Positions 56,201 to 64,000 of a DNA stretch of 64,000 nucleotides are shown one piece after another. Within the stretch, counting starts at the first letter, position 1, and the number at the start of each line of letters is the position of its first letter. This stretch comes from Acanthaster planci (lineage: Eukaryota > Echinodermata > Asteroidea > Valvatida > Acanthasteridae), in the NCBI RefSeq assembly GCF_001949145.1, contig NW_019091384.1, forward strand, positions 953,214 through 1,017,213, in the 5' to 3' direction. The translations under genes were made by a program, and so were the position numbers. Under the pieces are notes generated by a model. It made no database searches. It had not been told where the DNA came from and worked only from the letters and a program-made list of their open reading frames with translations.

Positions 56201-57672
56201 GTTGGGTTCCCACCAAGTGATGAAGATCGTCAACGGTTCAGAAGTGCACTACCTAATGTTGAAAGGGTAAGTGTCTGATCATCAAAAAATGTTACCATTT
56301 ATGTGTGCAATGAAATCATGAAACCAAGGATTCCTCAAAAGCCCCACATCACCATTTGGGTGCAAACTTGAGGAACTTCAGACAAATATGTTAGTAATAC
56401 TTCATGGTTGAGGTTACTATATTCCAGAAAATTGTTAACTTTAAACACACTTTAAACAATCCAAAATGGCAATCCTGCCAACTGTTCTGATGTGATCAGA
56501 AGTGTCCTGATTTTTAACTTTTCAGACCGCAATAATCGAAACTTCCAATTTCTAAAAATAAAAATATATTTAAAAGTCCCAGCAAAAAAGGGTGCTATTT
56601 GGAGAAAAAAGAGGACGCTTTTAGCTTTGTCAAAATTGCAGTCGTTAGTTACACATACATACACAAGAATATCTATTTTACATACAAAGTGTGGACATTC
56701 CTTTGCTCTCCTGTGGTTAAGGAAACTTGAGGAAAATGCTCCTCTTTCTCCAACTAGGATAACTCCTTCGAGCTGGATTTTTGATGATGATTTCCTGGCC
56801 TGTTCCTCTTCATTTTCCACAGATAATCTTGACCCCAAAATGCCTCTGAAACTGTTCAGAGAGGGGAAAACATTGTGTGGACGTGTGCGAGTCCACACAA
56901 TGCCATCAAACCCTACATTATGTGGACTTCTTTTTTGCAGAGGTCCACACTATGTATGCGTCGCCTGTACATGTGTACATGTACACAGCTTCTCTTGCAT
57001 TACTGCTTGTTCTGCCATGGGCTTGTAAAATGGGTACTCCATTTTCTAACTTTTCAATGTTGGAAGGTATGAAATGATTACATTTGACAATGTAGGCATC
57101 GTAATTAATGCTTACAAACACATAACGATCTCTATCGGGGGCATTCATATTTTGAGCATCCTCTAGCTGCTTCTGGAGTTTGTGTTCCCTTAAATTTGCT
57201 GTGATCTCTGCTTATGGTCTCCGTGAAATAAACAGAGGCTCAGTTTGTAGAGAATGGTGTGATTAGTATCTCCACCCTAGGTTCACTCAGGATCGGATGG
57301 ACCGCCGACGTTAAAGTTTCTGAAATTGGTTGGGAACCCTCAGAGGGACTGATAAGCACAGTATACATGTTGACATGGGTGGGATTGGAACTGGGTCCTG
57401 GAAGGGCAAGGAATGTTACCATTGCACCAACCTACAGAATGTTGGAAACATCATCAAGGAGGGGTCCTCGCATTGCGTGCTTTACATCTTATCTCCATAT
57501 CTCTTGTGTGACTTTTTACACACTGTAGGAGAGAGAGATGCTTGGCATCCTGATCAGCCACGAGTTCTTTGACATGACTGGAACGGACGTGTTGCACGTT
57601 GATGGCCTGTCCTTTGAAGATGTCCATGCCAAGAAGATAGAGCAACTCCTCAGCGTCATTGGGGAAGAGTAG
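44169..57672 (+). CDS. DGLUCY: D-glutamate cyclase, mitochondrial (DGLUCY-like, 11 exons)
   Basis: Exons: 44169-44238, 47434-47589, 48194-48350, 49531-49729, 50214-50364, 51358-51480, 53166-53357, 53572-53832, 55363-55620, 55992-56266, 57529-57672. All ten junctions are GT-AG and phase-consistent: 1,986 nt, 661 residues, close to the vertebrate enzyme. The known enzyme turns D-glutamate into 5-oxo-D-proline in the mitochondrial matrix. Residues 1-23 (Ser/Thr/Arg-rich, no acidic residue) look like a transit peptide. Residues about 35-290 form the DUF1445-type half ([62 protein letters not shown]). Residues about 305 to the end form the DUF4392-type half ([37 protein letters not shown]). An in-frame TAA nine bases before the ATG supports the start. 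Confidence 0.92.
45537..45795. repeat. Three imperfect direct repeats of about 91 bp
   Basis: Units begin at about 45537, 45629 and 45721 and share 'atggggaaggcggaagaatt', 'gcggttacgcggatac' and 'gaagtgggcc'. The third is shorter and more diverged. It lies in DGLUCY intron 1. Confidence 0.6.
47434..47589 (+). CDS. DGLUCY: DGLUCY exon 2
   Basis: Acceptor tgtttcag, donor CCAAG|GTCAGA. It encodes RYIEWFNMP, then [19 protein letters not shown], the start of the DUF1445-like domain. Confidence 0.88.
48194..48350 (+). CDS. DGLUCY: DGLUCY exon 3
   Basis: Acceptor gtttacag, donor ATCAG|GTGATT. It encodes [10 protein letters not shown] to [11 protein letters not shown]; the Gly and Arg codons are split at the borders. 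Confidence 0.88.
48931..49360. repeat. 20-bp minisatellite, about 21 copies
   Basis: The unit is ttccagtgaggtagtagatc with variants (acagtagatc, atagtagatc, ttccaggga). A 40-bp higher-order pair repeats at about 49241-49340. It lies in DGLUCY intron 3, ending 170 bp before the exon 4 acceptor. Open frames on the minus strand here are artefacts of the repeat. Confidence 0.95.
49531..49729 (+). CDS. DGLUCY: DGLUCY exon 4
   Basis: Acceptor caatgcag, donor TTTAGG|GTAAGG. It encodes [12 protein letters not shown], then [16 protein letters not shown] and SRISVFR. Confidence 0.88.
50214..50364 (+). CDS. DGLUCY: DGLUCY exon 5
   Basis: Acceptor tgtgtcag, donor CCAG|GTTGGT. It encodes [20 protein letters not shown] and APVHIGDP. 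Confidence 0.88.
51025..51090. repeat. Imperfect hairpin in DGLUCY intron 5
   Basis: aaccctaacagtcctcagtcc (51025-51045) pairs with ggattgaggagtgttagggtt (51070-51090) with three mismatches. Confidence 0.5.
51358..51480 (+). CDS. DGLUCY: DGLUCY exon 6
   Basis: Acceptor cacttcag, donor GCCA|GTAAGT. It encodes [18 protein letters not shown] and [19 protein letters not shown]. Confidence 0.88.
51551..51735 (+). repeat. Dispersed repeat copy A in DGLUCY intron 6
   Basis: Shares several blocks in the same orientation with 52848-53045: gagcagaagca, ggtcatg/gttggtagc, tttgcatttcatagtc and cacaaagtagc-like segments. This is an old repeat pair or duplication. Confidence 0.5.
52848..53045 (+). repeat. 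Dispersed repeat copy B in DGLUCY intron 6
   Basis: Direct-orientation relative of 51551-51735, sharing gagcagaagca, agtgttcat, ggttggtagc and ttgcatttcatagtc. Confidence 0.5.
53166..53357 (+). CDS. DGLUCY: DGLUCY exon 7
   Basis: Acceptor catgcag, donor CTTGG|GTGAGT. It encodes [17 protein letters not shown], the end of the first half, and the linker into the second ([16 protein letters not shown]). Confidence 0.88.
53572..53832 (+). CDS. DGLUCY: DGLUCY exon 8
   Basis: Acceptor cctctgtag, donor CAAA|GTAAGT. It encodes [44 protein letters not shown] and VDKALYDPL. The donor region resembles the minisatellite unit found 400 bp downstream. Confidence 0.9.
54241..54830 (+). repeat. 39-bp minisatellite with degenerate 3' copies
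   Basis: Nine regular units start at 54241 and every 39 bp to 54553; the core is gtgcacaatgtagggcatgg. Degenerate copies follow to about 54830 (for example gtggaacaaagtaggtgcac). Because 39 is a multiple of three, a 203-codon minus-strand frame stays open; it is an artefact. The array lies in DGLUCY intron 8. Confidence 0.95.
55363..55620 (+). CDS. DGLUCY: DGLUCY exon 9
   Basis: Acceptor tttcgcag, donor ATCAG|GTATGT. It encodes [30 protein letters not shown] and IDWLFLAAA. Confidence 0.9.
55992..56266 (+). CDS. DGLUCY: DGLUCY exon 10 (GDGGNE motif)
   Basis: Acceptor tcctcag, donor GAAAGG|GTAAGT. It encodes the family signature [12 protein letters not shown] (residues 523-534), [20 protein letters not shown] and [13 protein letters not shown]. 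Confidence 0.92.
57529..57672 (+). CDS. DGLUCY: DGLUCY exon 11 (C-terminal)
   Basis: Acceptor cactgtag. It encodes [18 protein letters not shown] and the end LLSVIGEE, stop TAG at 57670-57672. Confidence 0.9.
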   Translation, partial: EREMLGILISHEFFDMTGTDVLHVDGLSFEDVHAKKIEQLLSVIGEE

Positions 57673-57781
57673 AAGAAATGCTATGAATCGCGTACATGCA
57701 GGCATGCATGAGTGTCAAGGCAGTTGAGGTTCACTTGTAGTGCACAAATGGATTTCAAAAGGTGACTTTGGAAACTCGGTG

Positions 57782-57787
57782 AATAAA
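57782..57787 (+). promoter_or_regulatory. DGLUCY: DGLUCY polyadenylation signal
   Basis: AATAAA 110 nt after the stop codon, a typical spacing for a short 3' UTR. Confidence 0.65.
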
Positions 57788-60219
57788 AAATTAACAGCCC
57801 TGGAACTGATGCTTGGAATTGTAACTACACTTCAATTATCAAGTTGAAGACTTTGCCAAGTTAATGTTCTGTATCAGTCACCAATATGCGAACGGCAACA
57901 ATGTTGAGCATGAAATGGAAAAACTGATTTAACTGTTTGGATATTAAAGGTACAGTCCATCATTTCCCATTACATGTATCTAAATCTAACCAATGAAATT
58001 ATTGTTGAAAAGCAACCTTGGTGAAAGGTAATTATTGGATGAAACTGCCTGTTGAATTATTTTTTCCCTGGCAGGCCGATTGTGGCAGTTTGAAGAAAGC
58101 CATGAAAGAAGGCCATTTCCAATGATGTGTCTAAAGATACATTTTTGGAAATTGCCATTAGGAGCATTCACAAGCGTTGACACAATGCGAGTGTGGTTTC
58201 ATTTCATTTATTAAAATTCGCATTAAAAAAGAAAACTGTTATCCCAGTCAATAAGAAACACAGAATATCAAAAATCCATAGCCAGAAGTCATGGTTAGAC
58301 CACTGAATTAAAAATATAGAAAATACAATAAAAAATAGACTAGAATACCCTAAATTAGGTTCCCCTAATTTGTCAGTCTACTGCATGACATTGCATAGCT
58401 GCATTTGACTGAACAAGAGAGCATATCTCTGATGTTGAATTCAGGCACAATTCAAAACAAGACTCAGCAAGGTTTTATCTGAAACGGAAATCCTAGAATA
58501 ATTTTCTCGTAATATATGTACATGTACACACATTCACTGAGCTGAAACATCATCAGGTTTGTTCCTAGGCACCCTTTAGATTTTAAGTACTTTTGTTGTT
58601 TCAAAAGAAATAAATCACAAATGATGGACTGTACCTTCAAGAAACCATTCCATGATTTCTTTTCTCTCACTTTCTTTGTATCTGACAAATGGAGTGAGAG
58701 AGGTTTAGCTTACTGCTTACACTGAAGTTTTTTCATTTCACTGATGCTTTTTTAGTCACACTAAAAGTCATCTGAAATATTCTTGAGAAAGAGTTGTGTA
58801 ATCTTGCATGGGTGGTTATTGAGAGTTTTTAAACAAATAATGGTGTATTTGATTCATGTTTTGCGTAGAGAGAGATAAATATGAACTAATTTTGGTATCT
58901 ACATTTTCATGTAATGTGTACATCTGCAATGTCTCCGGCTTAAACGATTGCAGCTCCACCAAAGAGTGTAAACTAATGGTTGAATAACTTTTTAAAGGTA
59001 ATATTTTTACCATTCCAAAGTATTCCAGTCTTCCATGATATAAATACTATATGATTGATTCTTTTATGTAAAGAGCATCCATTTGTTATTAATTACATAC
59101 ATACATATATTAATGACGACCGATCAGTTCTCTCTGTATTTTGGCAGTAGAATCGGTTATTATATCCACCCGAGGCCAGTTTTCGTGGGAATAAGGCTTG
59201 TTCTTTAATTTGAAACAAACAAACAAACAAACAAACAAACAAACAAATAAATGCAAGATATCAACTAATGTCCGAATCACCTTCCTTAAGTTACACGAAA
59301 TTTGAAAACAACAATCAAAACTGGATGACCGCAGCAGCTCAAGTTCAGCCCAACGGAGTGATCTCTGTCGCGAACGCGCCACCGCGGCACCCGTCGCTGA
59401 CTGTGCCCTATTTTCGAGGGTTGTACGGGGGGTACGGTGCCCAAGTGAAGCCATGCATGAAAAAATGTTTGCTGCCGTGCGGCGTGTTGTGCGACTTTAT
59501 ATTATCCTTTATTGTCAGAAGTCGTCTTTTCCAAAATCAATCTCTTTTTTACCTCACAAAATATTGAAATGAGTTTAAATTTCAAATTAGAAATAAAGAT
59601 AAATCCATTGCAGGTGTTTCTTTGCTTTCAACTCCAAGTTTCCCTGTGTTTTTTCCCCAACTGTCCTATGGTTTTTTTTTTCATTAAACATGACATTAAT
59701 AAATTGGCCAATGTTTTAAACTGAGCACACTTTCATTTATTTCTAAAATTGAAACGAACAACACGTTGTAGTGCTTACCGTGGAAATAATTATTTCATTA
59801 ATCAAAACGTACTCGTGGGTTATTTGTGTAATAGTCCATTTTATTTACTTAAAGATTAAGCGCAGTTTAATCTGCTTTATGGAACGCGGTCCCCGAAGTG
59901 TTAGGCTATCGTCCCTTACAGCAGTGTTTTACATGGCAACGCTTGATGATAGACAAAACTTGCGACGATCCCTAATTATGCAAGCAACCCGAGGCGGTGG
60001 CTCACGCTCATTGGCCGGGGAGTCTCATGCCAGGCCTGTCCATATGCAATGAGCGTGTGCATGGTTTGTGACGTGTCCCATGTGACCGCTTTGCGTTCAA
60101 TAGATTGCCAGAGTTCTTGACACGGGACGCACCAAGTCTCCTGCAGGGCGCAATATTCAAAGTCTTGCTCGAGTATAACCAAACTTGGCAGACGCCTTGG
60201 AGACGAGATCGCTCATAAG
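57788..60219. other. Downstream of DGLUCY, no gene supported
   Basis: AT-rich apart from a GC-rich patch at about 59330-59490 where an ATG frame opens at 59268 (see findings). Contains an (AAAC)n tract. Nothing else recognised. Confidence 0.4.
59213..59246. repeat. (AAAC)8 microsatellite
   Basis: About eight AAAC units. Confidence 0.9.
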
Positions 60220-62400
60220 TTCTTACCTCCTAATCTGGCAAGGATATTTGTATTTTACAAGAAGTTTAAAAGTGCATTCTCTAAAGGAATTCCAACAATT
60301 CATCATTTATGTTGCAAACTAGGCCGAGCACGAAACAGAAAGGTAGTAACCATCCAACCACATCTTCCCCTAACTGATGGCCAACGTACTGTCCTGGAGC
60401 GTGGACCGAATTTCATCCCGCTGACGACCCGATTGGACGAGTTCACCTCCTGTCAGGACGTCGAGAAGTTCTTCGCATGCGTTTGCCGTATGCGTTTGCG
60501 AGCATTCTTCCACGACAAGGAATCTAGGTCAGTTCGTTCCGATTCGGGTACGTCTACTCAGAGTGAAGATTTGTCTAAAGCTTGCACCCACCAAGTCCAC
60601 GTGGTGTCCAGCATCCGGTCTTAACAAAAACCCTCGACCGCGTCGTTGAAAACTGCCGCGCGGAAATCAAACGCCTTAAATTCAAACCCAGCCTCAAGCG
60701 CATCAACATCTCATTGGCTGAACGTGAAGCACTCAGGTCTCTTAATTAAGAACGATGACTCCATCATCATTAAGAGGGCGGACAAGTGTGGCGCTACGGT
60801 GGTCTGGTGTAAGGACTTGTATGTCGCTGAGGCGGAACGTCAACTGTCTGACGTTGCGTCCTACGCTTGTTGCTAGCACTGTCCGAAGTTTCATTGACTC
60901 TGGTGACCTCCCCCCTAACGCAACCAAACTAGTCGTTCCCAACCCACGCTCGGCAGTCTTCTACTTGCTACCCAAAATTCACAAATCCGGAAATCCAGGC
61001 CGCCCCATCGTGTCTGCTTGCAGTTGTCCCACTGAATTGATATCCAACTTCCTTGACACCATTCTAACACCCATTGTCAAAACGCTCCCAAGCTATGTCA
61101 AGGGTACTAATCACGCTCTACGTCTGTTCGATGAATTCGAGTTCCCAGGTTCATCAAACTTTCTTTTCACCATGGATGTGAAATCGCTTTACACATCCAT
61201 TGCCCACGCGGGTGGTTTTGCTGCGCTCAAACCATAGAGCTACAAACCATTACCTAGATCTCCGCCAGACTCAGGATCCTCCTACCAGCACTCTGCTCCG
61301 TCTGGCTTCAACGGTGAGCACTACATTCAGACCGGTAGTGTGGCTATGGGCACACAGGTGGGACCAAGTTATGCCTGTCTGTTTGTTGGCCACATCGATG
61401 AGCAGACGGATGCTGACCAAGTATCAGGGCGTGCAGCCGGCGATACATCGATGATATAGTTGGTGCTATCACCGGTACGTGTGATGACGTTGAGAATTTC
61501 TTAGCGTTTGCGGATGCTTTTCACCTAGCACTGCGCTGCACATCTGATGTGTCACAACACTCTGTTACCTTCCTCGACGTGCGAGTCCAGATCTGTGCGC
61601 GGAAACTTGGCACAACCGTGCATGACAAGCCCACAGATTCCCACGGCTACCTGCAGTACCAATCGTCTCACATACCAGCCTCGAAACATCCCAGTACGTA
61701 ATATTCTTCTTAAACATTTTCGTACACTCGGAAATGATGCGGCCACAGCTTCCATTTCGCCGAACCCCGATTTGCTCGTTTAGGCGCGATCGTTCTGTCG
61801 GGGACATGGTTGTACGTTGCCGGTTGGATTCCGTCCCGCCGTCAAAAGCAGGCAGCAATTCCCCGTCAAGTTGTCAGCACCCCAAATGTAACACCTGTCC
61901 CTACATAGTTAACAGCCTGTCGGTCGTCGGCCCCCGCGGTAGCTACAGTATACATGGGGATCATACATGCATTACTTGTACTAGTGATGAGGTTTATTGC
62001 ATTACGTGTCGTCGCTGTGGTAAACTGTACATCGGAGAGACCAAGCGTCGCCTTGGTGACCGCTTCGCGGAACACTTGCGCAGTGTGCGCCAACAAACAC
62101 CTGGTCTCACTGTGGCGCAGCACTTTTGCGCGCTGACACATACCCTCGGTGACGTAAGCGTCTGCATCCTGCGGAAAGCGTCATCTGATGTACAGCGTAA
62201 GGAACTGGAGCAGCGCGTCGTTTTCGAACTTGGAACCCGAACGTGGATTTTTCCGCGTTCATTCAGAAATGAATCTGCTTGCCCTGAAGAAGGTACTCGG
62301 TTACCGAAAGCTCGGCAATCACATATTTCAGAGCACTGATTTAATCTCATATTCTCGTCGTTATTCTGATCAAGGTGCTACGCAGCCCTTCCATATTTTT
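60220..62400 (+). mobile_element. Decayed Penelope-like retroelement (RT plus GIY-YIG endonuclease)
   Basis: In order on the + strand, over several frames: an N-terminal region with GPNFIPLTTRLDEF; IIIKRADKCGATVVW; the RT core with LVVPNPRSAVFYLLPKIHKS, GRPIVSA and MDVKSLYTSI; MGTQVGPSYACLFVG and the RT signature RYIDDI; then a Cys cluster (CQHPKCNTCPY), CRRCGKLYIGETKRRLGDRF (a GIY-YIG nuclease) and a tail to about 62400. Frame changes near 60620, 60880, 61235 and 61450, and an apparent internal loss after MDVKSLYTSI, show it is inactive. Established knowledge: Penelope-like elements pair RT with a GIY-YIG nuclease. Two fragments of the same family lie at 24270-25090. Confidence 0.85.
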
Positions 62401-62639
62401 TAGAATGGGGGCCGAGCTTGGAGGCCATTTCGCGCATGCGCAAATGCGTAATACTGGACGAACGTAGATCGTTCACGAATCGCGACAGTAAGGGTGGAGT
62501 TGCGCTAAATTTCCTGCAAAAATACGTCGTCTACGGGCGTGTTTAATAATTTCAATATAGCTTTTATTGAACTTGGGACACAAGGCACGATAACCATGAT
62601 TTTCAGGTTGTTGTTCATGTTTTCAGGGTAAGATTATAT

Positions 62640-64000
62640 CATCATCCACTAGCTATAGTCTAGAGTATGATGCTAGTTCGAACAACCCATTGCATTTTGA
62701 CAGCAATTTAAATTATTACTCAACTGAACAATACACAGAGGCCTGTGGTTTTTCTCTCCTGCATATCAATATTAGAAGTCTTCATAAAAATGTTGATCAG
62801 CTGAAGATTCTTTGGTTCTCAATGAATCACAAGTTTTCAATTATTGCATTATCGGAAACCTGGTTGAAAGCAGAACCCCATAATAATTTTTTTAACTAGG
62901 ATACAAACTTGTAGTTAACAACTAGTAAAACAGGCGGAGGGGGGTATCCCTCTATGTCTCCGACGAGTTTGATTTTGAAATAAGACAAGATTTAACTTTT
63001 TCTGATACATTGGAAACTCTTCTATAAATTTCATTTCCCAAGATTAAGAACATCATCACAGGTGTTAAGTATAAACCTCCGCAAATCAACCACATTGACT
63101 TGGCTCCAACGTTCCAAAGACTAGATTTCCTCAACCAAAACTTGTCTTGTCTCTGGTGACTTCAACATTAATTTACTTGATTAGGCCTATATGGCTCCCA
63201 ACTCACAGGCTTTTGTCGATATTATTTCTTCTTATTCTTTTTTACCTCTCATTAATAAGCCTACTAGAATAACTGAATGCCACTCAAAAAACCTTCCACT
63301 CTTCTAACATAAATAACCATTTTGCCACTCGTCATTTTACTTCTAATATACAAAACTTCAAAGGAAATCTCCATACCACTGATTGGTCTCCGATAAAAAC
63401 ATGTGACGATCCCGACCAAGCGTTCAATATTTTATTGACAAATTCAACGAGAAGTTAGTCAATAGTATTCCTCTGAAATTAGATAAACCTACATCTAGGA
63501 CTAAGTGTAATTCTACTGTTCCAAGGATAACTAAACTTCTTCTTAAATCCATTAAAAAGAAGAATAAACTCGATCATCATTAAATTGCTAATCCGACAAT
63601 GGAACGAAAACTGAAATGTACTGATTACAAAAACATCTTAACCAGTCTTTTACGGAATTCTCAAAACATTTTGTGCTAATCAGTTCAAACAGGAAAAAAA
63701 CCAGTATTCATAATACCTGAAAAACCATCAACTCGATTTTAAATAATAAATTGCCCTCCGAGTCTATCAACAACACTATCCTTGGCAAACCAATTGGTGA
63801 TCCTGAAGATATCGCCAATTGTTTCAATGACTACTTTGTCAACCTAGGTCCTAATCTTGCGAAACGCATTCCTTGTTTGCCCGAGTCATTTACCAACTTT
63901 TGAATAATCCTAACCCAAGATTTTTGAAGCCAAAAGATGGGAAAGAGGTGATTGATATCACCAAGAATCTAAAAACTAAAAGTATAGCACTGGCCGTGAT
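62640..64000 (+). mobile_element. Decayed LINE (non-LTR) retroelement, 5' part of ORF2, runs off the end
   Basis: Starts with LLHINIRSLHKNVDQLK and IIALSETWLKAE, the opening of an APE-type endonuclease of the CR1/L2/jockey kind. SGDFNINLLD follows near 63156, then the linker before the RT (VNLGPNLAKRIPCLPE; DITKNLKTKS). Many stops and frame shifts mean it is a pseudogene. The RT would lie beyond 64000. Confidence 0.75.

Overview
The window is nuclear DNA of an animal, most likely a marine invertebrate deuterostome. Genes are split by GT-AG introns, there is a eukaryotic tRNA-Ser with internal Pol III boxes, and Penelope-like and LINE-type retroelements are present. The recognisable proteins are an LCLAT1-type acyltransferase and a DGLUCY-type D-glutamate cyclase. 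The very frequent ACATGTAC motif and TAGGCCTA-rich stretches remind me of echinoderm or hemichordate sequence, but that is an impression, not a proof.

Layout. (1) 1302-18084, + strand: a five-exon gene for a large type I membrane protein. It has a signal peptide, a CUB domain split by an intron, a Thr/Ser/Gln/Pro-rich linker, at least 14 more CUB domains inside one 9-kb exon, a stalk, one membrane helix and a 64-residue tail. An assembly gap (11332-12236) interrupts the CUB array. (2) 22131-22211: tRNA-Ser(UGA), facing a minus-strand gene (22362-23941) for a small unrecognised protein with an N-myristoylation-type start. (3) 24.27-27.9 kb: no gene; Penelope fragments in head-to-head orientation and a dense set of foldback and inverted repeats. 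(4) 27.9-32.97 kb: no gene seen. (5) 32969-42683, minus strand: LCLAT1-like acyltransferase in five recognised exons, with a phase break suggesting one very small missing exon. (6) 44169-57672, + strand: DGLUCY-like gene in 11 exons whose splice phases all agree, giving a 661-residue protein. (7) 57.8-64 kb: 3' flank, a decayed Penelope-like element (about 60.2-62.4 kb) and a decayed LINE endonuclease region running off the end.

LCLAT1 and DGLUCY are head to head with 1.5 kb between their start codons. That interval holds a full CRE (TGACGTCA) 44 bases before the DGLUCY ATG, a CACGTCA/TGACGTG inverted pair and a perfect 14-bp hairpin. Both products relate to mitochondrial metabolism (cardiolipin remodelling; D-glutamate removal), so shared control is possible but unproven. 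The DGLUCY introns carry two minisatellites; one appears to have grown from the gene's own exon 8 splice-donor region.

The gene models were built by eye from splice sites, phase and protein resemblance. The most novel items are the giant single-exon CUB array and the donor-derived minisatellite. No unusual multi-gene system was found.
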